From Plantago elongata (Eukaryota > Streptophyta > Magnoliopsida > Lamiales > Plantaginaceae): 33,041 bases of DNA. Below are positions 22,279 through 33,041 of the stretch, piece by piece. The translations under genes and the position numbers were made by a program. Numbering within the stretch: the first letter of the stretch is position 1; every line of letters begins with the position of its first letter. A model generated the notes under the pieces. It saw nothing but the letters and a program-made list of their open reading frames with translations. It was not told the origin of the DNA and did not search any database. The stretch covers positions 1 to 33,041 of the forward strand of contig JAYMSP010001355.1 of the NCBI GenBank assembly GCA_036897095.1, read 5' to 3'.

Positions 22279-24198
22279 CACACTTCAAATCTTACTATTA
22301 CTTTGTAAATCTAATCTTTTGCTTGGCCTGAGTTACCACATCGGTAATCGGTGAAGGTATGGTTATATATGATGATGAATTTTTTTTGCCACAACTTAAA
22401 TGTGTCTTCATATTTTAGACATGGTACTTGCTGCATTCGACATTGAAGCTACATGTAAAATTTGTAGTAATCATATAATTGCATATAAGAAATGTCTTGA
22501 GATGTTAGTCCATGTTTGGCACCTTTGACGTCATCTTGTGTTTTCCATACGAGACTGGCGGATGTAAGTATAAGATTTATGCCTCTCCAACATTCCACTT
22601 TAACTTGCGTTTAACAGGGAACGAGGGAAGAATTTTCTTTTAAGAATATATATATTGTTTGCATGTTTCACCCTCCACCTCAAAGTTGGACAAATAACAC
22701 CAACAACTATTGCATCATTTCTTCTATATATATTTGTGAATCTTCTTTTAACTTCCGCCCCTTAAAATTTCAATGTTGAGAATTAAGATTGTAATTCCCG
22801 AGATTCTAAAGATTTGGGAGTTTGGGACTCATGTTGGACAGGAAAAAAGGTTTGTGTATTGAAATTGAATCTTGGATTTCACAGTGGTGGTCAGGATCAT
22901 ACTGTGATCCTTGATTGTATAAACCATTTAGGTGCAACTCTTGTCTAGTTTGGGATTTGGAGGGTAGTATTTAGTGAGTAGTGACTCTCCAAAAAATCTG
23001 CATTTTAGTTAAACCTCAAGGAAAGTCTATGGATCCAACCTGCTTCTAATTAGTTGTGGCAGGGCGATTTGTGCTTTAGAAGCATCAACCGAGCAGGACT
23101 AGTTCAGTATTGGTCTTGCAAATTGGTCCATGTTATCCTACTTGCCTCGAACAGAAGCATCATGTATCTGTATCTATTAAATCATAGTTACTATTTATTT
23201 GATTTTCTCCAAAGCAATTTTAATTGTATACTGGTATGTTTCATTAGTAACTGGAAGTAGAATTTCCCTGCCAGTGACCAAAAAAAAAAATGACTAGGAG
23301 AGAACTGGACCAATGGAAATGGCCTGCATCCTTGAGTATTTTTCCTTACCTGGACAAACCTTTTACCATATTAAGATTCATTTGTATTTCATTGGTTTTA
23401 GCAAATCTAAACTGAAGAGAGGTTTAGTCGTTCTGGTGACTTGAATTAGAATCTGGGCCGGTATCAAGTAATAAAAGAAGAATTATTCAATGTCGTGGAT
23501 GGATTGCCAAAAAGAAAGGTGGTCTTCAATCCTAGTAGACCATAGCTTGACGATCTTACCGGCATCAGGTTCTCTCGTCCATTTAGCTTAGGAGACTGGG
23601 CCACTGTATTTGGCATAGTTAGGGGAGCGAAGGTGCCTGAGAGAAGCTTGGCAGGAAAAAGGCAAGCTTGCAATGTTTAACAAGAGAATAATGAATTGAG
23701 CATTAGGAATAGATGACAGAATCCCTGGCCAGTAGATTTTATGTCTCAAATACCCGAAAAATGGACCTGGACGATATAAAGATGAGAGAAAAGGCCCTCT
23801 ACAGTAACAAGTGAGGGAAAAAAAAAACTTCTCCAGTCTCCATTAACATGGGAGAAAAAAGAGAGACGAAATACCAAAAGGAACAACAGAAATTATAGGA
23901 TCCCAGTACCCTCTTAATAAGAATATTAAAGAATGCTCATATGCTTATATGGTTATTACATTTTCATTTCTCATAAGTTGAAATTCTGTGAAATTGTTAT
24001 GTGTGCTAAAAATGTATGGTGTATATGCATGACAAATAAGAATATTTATATGCTCCAGCTCAATGATCCTGGACTTGTATGGCGACAACATTTCTCTCTA
24101 TATATATGGCCAAAAGCACGGGTCATGGGAGTATCCGATTTTTTTTTTTTTTGTTATGATAGTTCAGAACACATTCTCAAGAAATACTCATAATGGGT
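22279..24198. other. Intergenic between convergent NAC and ABC1K genes
   Basis: The start should hold the NAC 3' UTR and the end the ABC1K 3' UTR; no clear AATAAA is placed with confidence. A GC-richer block at about 23460-23700 has a 69-codon minus-strand ORF and other open stretches, but none matches a family I know. A 10-A run lies at about 23280-23290. No element termini are seen. Confidence 0.45.
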
Positions 24199-27100
24199 TC
24201 ACAAGAACAGCCGCTTTATTGTCCTGGCAGCTATCCGAGAAGCTAACTTCCCCGTCATATCACCCGGCAGACGAAGCAACTGTTGCTGTGAATCTTGCGG
24301 GAGCTGAAGAAAGAATCCAAGGAAACATGTCAGAAAGAGTATACTCAAGAATTACATGGGCACAGTGCATGAGTAGGTTGGTTCATCCGAGTCACTTTTT
24401 GCCGTTTAAATTTTTTTTTGGTAGAAAATAAAAATCTCGCACCCAATCACCCGTATCCACAGTGAGCTGGCTGTGTTTTAAATTCACGGACTAGTTTCGA
24501 TGAAACATCTCTTTATACATATCCAATATAGTAATGATGTCAGGAAACCTTTTTTTTCAAGTAGTAGTGCATTAATTTCAAATGAATAGTGATGGTAAAA
24601 CCATAAAATAGGTTTTCATGGTTTTTATGCAATGGCTATCATTGATTCATGTAAAGTGTGTAGTCGTAGAGATTCATTTATATTTGCCCACAATAGATCA
24701 ATAAAATCCTAGCAAGTTCCGAATTAGGACCAAGTATATAAGTGACTGATAGAAAGGAAAATGCATTATGCATTCACTATCACCGACTTACATCGGCAAT
24801 GACAGAGAGAAACGGAAGCATATCTTGACCAGATACAAGTCCATACGGGAGCAATGATGTTTCATTTGAAGACTGTTTCTGAATTGCATATGAACCCGTT
24901 CTTTCACTACCCTGCAAGGAGTAAAACCAGTTTATCAAGCTTCTAATATGTAATAATACCCAGCCAGCTCATTCTAGATGTTTTTCATTGAGTTTTTTAT
25001 ACAACGGAGTAACACCTCTAGTTTATATGATTACGATAATATGATAGAAATAGGCAGCCAATTCCAGGTGGTCACGTACGGACTGCTGGCAATATAATAA
25101 GAGCAAGAAATGATATCCAGTCAGCATTTCTAGTTTTCTTCATGCTAAATTCTCTTCTTGTAAACTAGTTTTAAGATTTTAAGTTGGCTAGTATTCTTCT
25201 GGTTTACAAAAACTAGGAAGCTTATCATGAAGGAGATCTACCGTCACAGATGTTTCTGTCTGTTGCATCCCTGATAATAGTACCATAAGGCGCTGGAATG
25301 TTCTTAAATTGTTGATATCTTCACGAGTCATTAAGTTAGACGAACTAGGCAGCCTGATGAGAAGGTTCGGAGTGGTTCCTGATGTTATTGATTCCAACGT
25401 TGCTAATCCAAGCGCATCAAAACCCTATATAAGCACTTGTAGAGCAATTAATAAGTGTCAATAGCAAATCAATCACACTTGAGACTTAATGTTGATTCCA
25501 GAAATAAAATAGCGGCCATTCATCAATCCAGTAAACAAGTGTCACCAGGTGAAAAAATCTTAATTGCTGGGTTAGACCATATGTAAGGCTTAAAAGAGGA
25601 AAGCTACATTAATCCGTTTGTTTCACAATGCCATGCTTAATTCAAAATCTAAGTTACATAAAAGAGAAATTGTTCAAGCAAAGATTATAGTGGTATGTCC
25701 GGAAGAATGACAACTTTGGTCCTATAACTATGTTAGTCTGACACAACAGTTCTTAGTTCTGTGACCATAGTAAATTTAGTCCTGACTTTACATTTCTTAA
25801 CAAATTTGATACACTTACAGATTTAACGGACCAAACACACTCATAAAACGTGCTCTTGCTGACTTGGCAAGACAAATCGGCGAATTATGACGAATTTAAA
25901 GCAAATTCACTTCCAACTTGTTTTTTCCTAATCTAAAAAAGATAACAAATTAATTAAAACCCTAATTCCTTTTCAGTAAATAAATTTGTATGTTGGAAGA
26001 GACCTAAAAAAATAATTATTTTCAATTTTTAATGTTTGAATTTAGATTTTTTAAAAAAAAATAATATCTTTTGAGTATGCAATTGTTCTAGTTAATTTTT
26101 TTTGGTATTATGCAATTTGAAGGGAGAATTGATTTAGACATATTTTGGAGTGAAATCTGAGTTGGCATGTGATTTGGCAATCCAGTCAGCAAGAAGACAT
26201 GGGTTGGTACATTAAGTTCATACAATAGTATTAAATTTGCTAAAAAATGAAAAGTCGGGATTAAGTTTGCCAAGAAATACAAAGTTGAGACTAAATTTGC
26301 TATGGTCACGGAACTGAAAACTGCATATGCCGGATAGCATAGTTACAGGACCAAACCTGCCATTTTCCCGGTATGTCATGAAGTTCCTCGACATCAGTAC
26401 ATCACAGTGCCAAATGTCCTGTCACCTGTGTCCTTTAATGGTGTGATTTAAATTGTTTTTCGAAATCTTACCTTAGCAAATTCTTCAAGAATAATTTCTC
26501 TCACAAATGCACCCTGCAGAAACCACAGAAAATCTGAGGTCATTGATTTCAGTCGGGCTTCTACCACCCATACAACACTCAATACTGAATGACAGGTCAT
26601 AAGTAGTTAAGTACCTTCTTGTCTAAAGCAAAGGACAGAATTTGTTTGATGAATAACTTAGAGTCATCATCTTCTGCCTGATTCAAAGCTCTCTCTGTCC
26701 TTGCACGCAGTGACTATCACAAGAGAAATTAAATTATGCAAACTAACCCGGTTATTAGGAAAATTTAAAGATATAGTTTAATTGTGGATGACCATTGAGT
26801 TATCAGAATGGTTTTATTCCTTTCAAAGGTGGATCTCTATTCCGAAAATAGCAACGGTCATCTTAAAAGGAACTTGAGTCTCGAACCTGGACTTGATGTG
26901 ATGCGATAAACAGAAAGCAAACTGACTCGTATTAATTCATTATCTCACCTCGGTCAACAGAGACTCCAATCGATCAATCCTGAAAACTCCATCCTAATTA
27001 GAAGATTTGAATCAGTACCCTTTTGATTTATTAGAAATGGCTAACACTTTAAAAATCATTTTGGGGAAACAAGAAACTAAGTTTATCAAGCGCTGGACAA

Positions 27101-30100
27101 CGAAGCACAACTCAGTTGGTAAGACGCTTCACCTCCAACCAATAGGTCGGAGGTTCGAGTCACCCTTTAGCTGTTAAAAAGAAGTTTACAAGTGTTAAGA
27201 AAGTCTTTTATCTGAAAGGTGTACCTCATAAAGAAGAGCTTGCAGGGAAGATTTCAGTTTGGGTGAATTGTCAGTAAGGACCTTCCGTGCAATCCAAGGA
27301 TATGTACTGCCCAAAACTTTGTAATCTGGGTTGACACCGATAGCGATTCCCTCCAAAACAGCTAGGCTGAATTTCCATAAAGTTGCTATTTAAGAATCAA
27401 GAAGGAAATGTTCAGAGCCATACTATATTATTACAAGAACTCTAATCCACCTTCTGATGACAAGAGAGAAATACGAAGGAATCCTGAACTTGAATTTGTA
27501 CCTGGACGCAAAAAAATAGGTCAGTGCAAGAAAAGGATATTCTTTCAATTCTAAAAGAATTTCAGATTCTGGATAGCATGACTATTTATGCACAAACAAT
27601 CTGGCATCTGATCACTTCCATCAATATTAAACAAGCTTGATGTCAAATTAACAACAATTCTCAACCATCGATTTCGATCTTACAAGAGGATAGTGACTTT
27701 AATTCTGGTGACACGGCCATTCTAGTATAATGAACTTCTTTTGTTCATATAGTATCAATATAGATTCAGTGATCCACTAACATTGCTTTGAAGAAACATG
27801 TATTACCCCTTAACATTCTTGAGTTTATCAATCAATAGAAATTACGAGTCCAGTGTAATGTTTTATTCAAATACTTATTCTTTTAGCTGGAAGAAGATGT
27901 ACATATTATATTCCTTAGGGGTTGTTAAGAGCATAATCCTATTAATAACGAGTACACTCAAGAATAAATGATTCCATAAAAAGCTCTCTCAAGGAAACCT
28001 TATTCCTTCCTAATTGCTCAATCTGGACATGTACCCAGTATATGCACACATCCTTGGCCAGGAATCTAACATGCAACACTAGCTTCATTTGAAAATAACA
28101 AGGACATGGCAGCGACTATCACTAACCAAAATAGTGGAATAGGATAGAGGTAATCGGAACTGCCTTTCTCTTTACTTCCTTTTCAGTGTTTTTTCCAAAT
28201 ATGCTAGCTAGAGGACAGCTACAAGACAATTCTGCCAAATTTGAATGTATACTCTTTTAATGCTGCTAAGAGAATCTACAACTCAACAAAACACCATTAG
28301 GTCACCGTGTCTTGACCAATTACTCGTATCTTCAGAAAGAAAGACACATTAATGATTAGATAGAAAAAAATCATTTGTTTGTGATTTCATGTCCTGCATC
28401 TTGTCCAAGGAAAACTGTCCATGTTACTATGCAAGGGATAATTCTTTTAGAAAATAAAATTGTTAAAAATAAGTGGGGAGTACTTATGAGAAGAATGGAT
28501 AAAATAATGCAAGTTAAGTTGGTTGGGAGTAAAGAACTTGCTATTTTTCAAATGGGGGGACTAGTTATTCAGACAACCCCCCCCCCCCCACAAACAAAAA
28601 GCATAATGGGGTACTACCTTGTGTTCTGCCACTGGGGACCTTATGATACTTTATATCTATAACATGCAGCAGTACTTGAATATTTAGTTTATATAATAAT
28701 AATAATTTTCCCTAATAATAATAGTAGCAACATGGAGTATTTTGATCTATGAATGTGCAGTCTGTCCCCGGGCACAGTAAATTAGGCATCAATGATCTGT
28801 GCAGACCATGAATGACTCGTCACTGTCGGCATCATGAAACAAATCATCCAAAACAAACTAAGCAGAGCTTCATATTCTGTGCAAGAATGCAAGCAGATTC
28901 TATAGTGTCACCAGAAGGGGCTGAATTCCAAAGGTGGGGGGGGGGGGGGGGGGGGGGGTTGATGTTTATTGATTTTCCTTGATTCATAAATGTTATCCAG
29001 TTTGAGCTTACTAAAACAAACTAAGCAGAGCTTCTTACTCGGTGCAAGAGTGCAAACAGATTCTATAGTTTAATCACAGAAGGGGCAAAATTCTTAAAGA
29101 AGGGATGATTATTGTTCTTCCTTGATTCATAAATGTTATCCAGTTTGAACTCAGCTTACTAAAAACCAATGTTATAAGTTCTTATCAATGTCTCAGTCAA
29201 GTTACATAATAGGACTTTATATCATAGTTCAAATGTGCTGATTTAACATGAATATAAAGCAAATCATAGTTTCATACTGAACTCCAATACAAAAAGAACC
29301 TGCGGAAGAAATTTTTACATGGTGGCTCCCAAATCTCCAAGGAGGTCTCCAAAGCTTATGTTGCGTATTCCTCTAGAAACCGCAGACTTAAAAACGCCTG
29401 CATAGTATTCATATTAAATAAAATGAAAGCATAGAAGTAGACCTCCTTGGAGGACATATGAAGTGAGCATGGTGCATATGGAGACAGACAACACCTGTTA
29501 ATGCCTCTGTCACAGCTTCCTTGTCAGATGTTGGCGGGAGAAGCCTGTCAAGTCAAGTCTTGGAAATTTTGAACTTAAAAAATAATAAAAATTTAAATAC
29601 TATAATTTGGCTGAGAATCAAAATAATAAAGGTACCCAAGAGTTACAAAGTCTTTGGCAAGTGCATCATAGTCACGATTTACAAGATGCAAACAAGCTTC
29701 AATAAAGCCATCACGAAGTTCCTCTTTGAATTCCCCCATCATGCCGAAGTCTGACGATAGAAGCAGATTAGGCGAAAAGCAATGGGACAAGTCAGGATAA
29801 AATCATAATTCAATCATGACCGCTGAAAAAGATTTGGAAAGATTACCTAAATATGCTAGCTTTCCATCCGTAGTCCGAAGCAGGTTTCCAGGATGTGGAT
29901 CAGCATGATAGAAACCACGCTCTAGAAGTTGATTAAAGGAACAATATACTCCAACCTGTTGAGACAATCAAGCAAATCATAATCTGAACATACTTGGTCC
30001 AGTCAAATAGTGTAACTAGAATAAAATTATTGAATAGACCTCAATCATGTACAGATCTTTCACTCCAGCTAGCTTTTGACCCTGCACTCATTCAGTGTGT

Positions 30101-32643
30101 AACCAGGGCATTAGTAACTATCCAGAAATCAGGATCACAGAACTTAACATATCTGGGGCTGTACAGATTGCAAACAGATGTTGTATCGACTATACAATAA
30201 ATTGAAGATTCACGATTCATAAAATTAATATTGCTTATAATGCTAAATGTAAGAACTTGATGTTGTATGGTTACTATACAATAAACTGAATCGGAGCGAA
30301 TTTTGCTTTGGCCACAGGCTTTATGACAAACTTGAGTTGATTACACTATATTAGGTTGAAACTAGTATAGGCAATCTGATGGTTAAAGTGAATATGCTCT
30401 CTTGTAAATTTTAATAGTAATTGGCAGTCTACGTTAAAAATGGAGGAGGGGCGGGAATACAGCTGCACACACAGAGAGTTTACCTCCACCCATTCCATGA
30501 CTAAGACCTTGCTAGTTGTCTCCTCCAAGTACATTTTTGGAACCACAACATCTTTTATATCTCCATATAACTGTCTGTTCAAAACAAAAAAAACGGAAGA
30601 ACAAAAAAACAATATTTAACATTAGTCTGGCAAAATTGATTGGTGAAGCAATCATAGAGCTCATGAAACATGCGAACTAAGGATCAGCATTACAAAATTC
30701 TCCGGAAGTCTGGCGAACTGCATAGTCGTACGTGAGTTCCCTGACATACTAAGGAGTGCAGCTGAAACACTTTATTATCACCAAAGATGATGAGATGAAA
30801 TTAAAATTGAACGATACGTTAAATTTGTCTGCTTTGGTTTAAATAACAAGCTTATATTACTTTCTTTTAGAGCATATTCTTTTCTTAACTGATAAGAAAT
30901 TAGTTTTCTATTTGTAGTTGAGCGTGAGGTCTGTTTCTCCAGTATATAATCCTATTTCTTTTGATAGATAGAAATGTTTCCTGATCCTAAGAACAGCTGC
31001 CTGTGCATGCTCAAATGAGGATATACTTTCATATATTTAAAGCTGCATAATCACCATGCATGTATTCAATAAAAATCATGCTGTCAGTAGTCATTTTTAT
31101 CAGTCCAACTTTTAAATAAAGATTTTCATATAATGCCACAGCCAGCTTCTTTTTCCACGATTAAATCAGAGATTGATCAGTCATGAATTACCTAAATTTA
31201 ACTCCATTGTAGGCTTCCTTCTTGTAGTCCATCTCCTGCATTCAATTGGATTACCTGTATTCAATATGAAGCACTAAGAATATTCCTTATGACATGTATA
31301 TGGTAACAAAAATCACAAGAGGAGCTTCATATGAACCACCAAGGGCACTGAGTCAGAGTCAAGGGCAAATGGAAATTTTGTAGATAATACCTTCGCAGTT
31401 ATAGCTAATATCTTATACAAAAGATTTCAACATCTTCAGGGGAAACGGAGGCATTACCTAGAAAATGGTTGATTAGTTTACATCTTTTTTTATTTTATGT
31501 CCAACAGCCCAGTTGTTGAGGGTGAAGTTGAAAATAGAACAATGAACGATTTATTGTTGTGTGTATCCTCCAGTGATGCAATCTCAAAAATTATGTTTCA
31601 ATATGTTATTCTAGTACTGAGCAAAAGCTTATTGCGAAGTGGCAGTAAGAAATTTATATCCATATTTTATTATATTATGCATTGATCAGACATATTGATA
31701 TATCATGGAGCGTTTTTAAGGAAAAGATGGGCACCTTACAATGGAATCTAAGAAGTGAGGCTTCAGCTAATTTTTTACATAATCTACTTTATCTTCAGAA
31801 ATGATTCGCCAGATTAAGTAGGTGATGACAGGGAAAAAAAAAACAGATTTTCCCTTATGATGTTATACTAGTTAAGAAGATGAGCATCTAAGTTCTGTTA
31901 TGAAGTAGTGAAATACCCGAAAAAGGCTTGATGCCCATTCATCAACAAGTGCCTGCACAGTGCAACGCATTGCATAATTAAAATTTGAAGAGAAATAATT
32001 AGTACAGACAACAGAGTACTAGGAGTAAAATTATCATGTACCAAAAAACATGTGAAGAAACTTAAAATGCCCAAGCCTTTTTTAAAGAATCTACAAGACT
32101 GAAGACTACAATGCACATGCTGAACATTCAGGGAAAGGCTAAACTTTGCTTAGTCACATTATGTTAACTTCTCTTAACTGCATCTATAATTACCTGAAGG
32201 TCGGTGTTGAACTTTCTTGCTTTTTTCACCAGTCCAGCCAAGTACCGCAAGATAAGTATGTCCAACGAAATTGCAGCTCTAACTCCTGGTCTCTGCACTT
32301 TTACAGCAACGATATTCCCACTGGCCCGAAGCCTGGCTTGATATACCTTGCATATTTCAAATATTTCATGAATGTTTCTAAGAGGTAAATCAATTAGTCT
32401 AGGACCTAGTGATGTTTCTTTCAGAAATATAGTAAAAAATGCCACATCTCAAATTAGGCATGCATAACAAACCTGTCCAAGAGATGCCGCTGCCACTGGC
32501 ACAGGTGAGATCTCCGAGAACAGTGTTTCTATTGGTAAACCAAGTTCTTGCTCTATTATATCAAAGGCAACTTCTGATGAGAAAGGAGGAATTTGATCTT
32601 GCAAGAGTGATAGCTCATCCAGATATGATGGTGGTACCAAATC
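24199..32643 (-). CDS. ABC1/UbiB-like atypical kinase (plant ABC1K), 5'-truncated by window edge, 18 exons
   Basis: Exons: 32643-32473, 32346-32194, 31952-31917, 31235-31192, 30574-30484, 30081-30040, 29955-29847, 29750-29636, 29544-29495, 29397-29319, 27501-27451, 27366-27225, 26993-26949, 26713-26615, 26513-26472, 25424-25242, 24911-24792, 24303-24199; 1677 nt, 558 aa plus stop, in phase throughout. Fragment residues: alanine-rich loop VAAASLGQ (50-57), VAVKVQRPG with ATP-site Lys 73, ExD motif EMDY (121-124), hinge LVMEWVEGQKL, catalytic HADPHPGN (196-203), metal-binding DFG (216-218). The C-terminus ends in LPGDMTGKLASRIAARTIKR. The KxGQ motif and transit peptide must lie beyond 33041. 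Plant ABC1Ks mostly sit in plastoglobules or plastid membranes and influence prenyl-lipid metabolism; UbiB relatives act in ubiquinone synthesis. From memory it is most like At1g71810 (ABC1K5), which needs an alignment. Plastid location is inferred. Confidence 0.92.
24375..24410 (+). mobile_element. SINE fragment, copy 3, in the last ABC1K intron
   Basis: The segment from AGGTTGGTTCATCCGAGTCA through GCCGTTTAAA aligns with the 3' half of copy 1 (AGGTTGGGAGTTCGAGTCAC and GCCGTTTAAA). Box A is not visible, so this is truncated or badly decayed. It lies in the intron between 24303 and 24792, antisense to the gene. Confidence 0.55.
25692..26377. mobile_element. Foldback MITE with long inverted ends in an ABC1K intron
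   Basis: The left end (about 25700-25825) and the right end (about 26230-26369) are inverted repeats of over 100 bp: for example TTTGGTCCTATAACTATG on the left against TTTGGTCCTGTAACTATG on the reversed right, then GTGACCATAGYAAATTTAGT in both. The 8-bp word GGTATGTC flanks the element on each side (25692-25699 and 26370-26377), a likely target-site duplication. An 8-bp duplication suits hAT-like elements, although Mutator-like with 9 bp cannot be excluded. No ORF of note is inside. It fills most of the 1047-bp intron 25425-26471. Confidence 0.8.
27079..27192 (+). mobile_element. tRNA-derived SINE, copy 2, in an ABC1K intron
   Basis: The body (27091-27180) carries box A-like ACTCAGTTGGTAAGACG and box B GGTTCGAGTC (27152-27161) and ends GCTGTTAAAAA. 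It aligns with copy 1 along its length. Flanks AAGTTTATCAAG (27079-27090) and AAGTTTACAAG (27182-27192) look like a target duplication with one indel. It lies in the 231-bp intron 26994-27224, ending 45 bp from the preceding exon and antisense to the gene. Confidence 0.8.
27502..29318 (-). other. Longest visible ABC1K intron (1.8 kb)
   Basis: Lies between exons 29397-29319 and 27501-27451. It holds a 13-C run (28577-28589), a tandem duplication (28851-29163) and a 23-G run (28936-28958). The 95-codon plus-strand ORF at 28375-28662 spans the C-run and has no recognisable domain, so it is not called a gene. Confidence 0.7.
28851..29163. repeat. Tandem duplication of about 160 bp with a poly-G insertion in one copy
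   Basis: AAACAAACTAAGCAGAGCTT starts both 28851 and 29014. Both copies continue through GCAGATTCTATAGT-like and GATTCATAAATGTTATCCAG blocks in order. Copy 1 (163 bp) contains the 23-G run at 28936-28958; copy 2 (about 150 bp) has AAAGAAGGGATGATTATTG at the matching place. Confidence 0.8.
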
Positions 32644-33041
32644 CTGAAAGTAACAAATTCGATGACATTTACAACTAAGTGAAAAATAAATGTAATTTCA
32701 ACTTTTCACCATCAGTCAAAAGCTATAGCTGAAGATGCATTATACTCGAACTTAGCATTAACATTACGAATTTCAAGCCACGAATTTACATGCTTGTCCA
32801 ATCAAAATGTTTTGAGGCAAAGTAATTCATAAAGCATAGTCTGGCCACATAAAATATTATCTACGAAATTGCTAGTTCAGTTATCATGCCAATTGCATCC
32901 ATGAACAATTTTTTAATATAAATTTCAAAATGATTTTAAGAAGTAACCAGAAGTATTGAATTTCAGCGAAAAGTTTTCTGCTAAGAGTTTGGGTTCGAAT
33001 TCCATAGAATTCTGTCTAATAGACATGGGATTGTCTATAAC
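32644..33041 (-). other. Intron of ABC1K running off the window, with a possible SINE end
   Basis: Reading upstream from the acceptor TTTCAG at 32644, no exon with the expected KxGQ motif appears before the window ends. At 32984-33003 GGGTTCGAATTCC resembles a tRNA box B, preceded by CTGCTAAGAGTTT; this could be a truncated SINE of another family, but box A is missing and the window stops. Confidence 0.4.

Noticed and set aside
23464..23673. Minus-strand 69-codon ORF between NAC and ABC1K
   Set aside because: No recognisable domain, no supporting splice context, and other frames over the same bases are equally open. Left as unassigned.
28375..28662. Plus-strand 95-codon ORF in an ABC1K intron
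   Set aside because: It crosses a 13-C run giving poly-Pro, has no known domain and lies inside an intron of the opposite strand.

Overview
The window looks like nuclear DNA of a flowering plant, probably a eudicot. It is AT-rich, the genes carry many short exons with GT-AG introns, all four genes match well-known plant families, and the spaces between them hold small non-autonomous transposons, tRNA-derived SINEs and microsatellites. I cannot name the family or species. Nothing bacterial, viral or organellar was recognised.

Layout. 1-5.5 kb: gene-free, repeat-dominated DNA with at least two repeat-built elements (about 230-2900 and 2940-4930) and a small minus-strand promoter-like block (5000-5440). 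6292-11367 (-): a complete 13-exon tRNA pseudouridine synthase of the PUS3/DEG1 type, 408 aa. 12417-15089 (-): a complete 6-exon HSP90 co-chaperone p23, 179 aa, whose first coding exon has only 5 coding bases and whose promoter carries a heat-shock element. 15.2-17.9 kb: intergenic, with a SINE bounded by a perfect 16-bp target-site duplication, a CpG-rich hairpin repeat and a (GT)n tract. About 17.89-19.47 kb: a second copy of the element at 2940-4930, ending just before the next gene. 19868-22278 (+): a complete 3-exon, C-terminally membrane-anchored NAC transcription factor of the ANAC016/ANAC017 type, 572 aa. 24199-32643 (-): the last 18 exons (558 aa) of a plastid-type ABC1/UbiB-like atypical kinase; its 5' end lies beyond position 33041. 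Its introns hold a foldback MITE, two SINE copies and a tandem duplication with a 23-G run.

All exon joins were done by eye. They rest on GT-AG sites, unbroken phase across every junction, and agreement with the conserved family protein. The ABC1K and NAC genes are convergent; p23 and NAC are divergent across transposon-rich DNA; p23 and PUS3 lie head-to-tail on the minus strand. The genes are not an operon. They serve separate housekeeping and stress roles: tRNA modification, HSP90 chaperone cycle, organelle-stress retrograde signalling and plastid prenyl-lipid regulation.

The least familiar item is the repeat-armed element present twice (about 2940-4930 and 17890-19470). One arm is built from degenerate TATAGTTTTAAG-like words and the other from their reverse complement, around a short exon-like core encoding an acidic DDIELDD peptide. 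I recognise neither the element nor the peptide.
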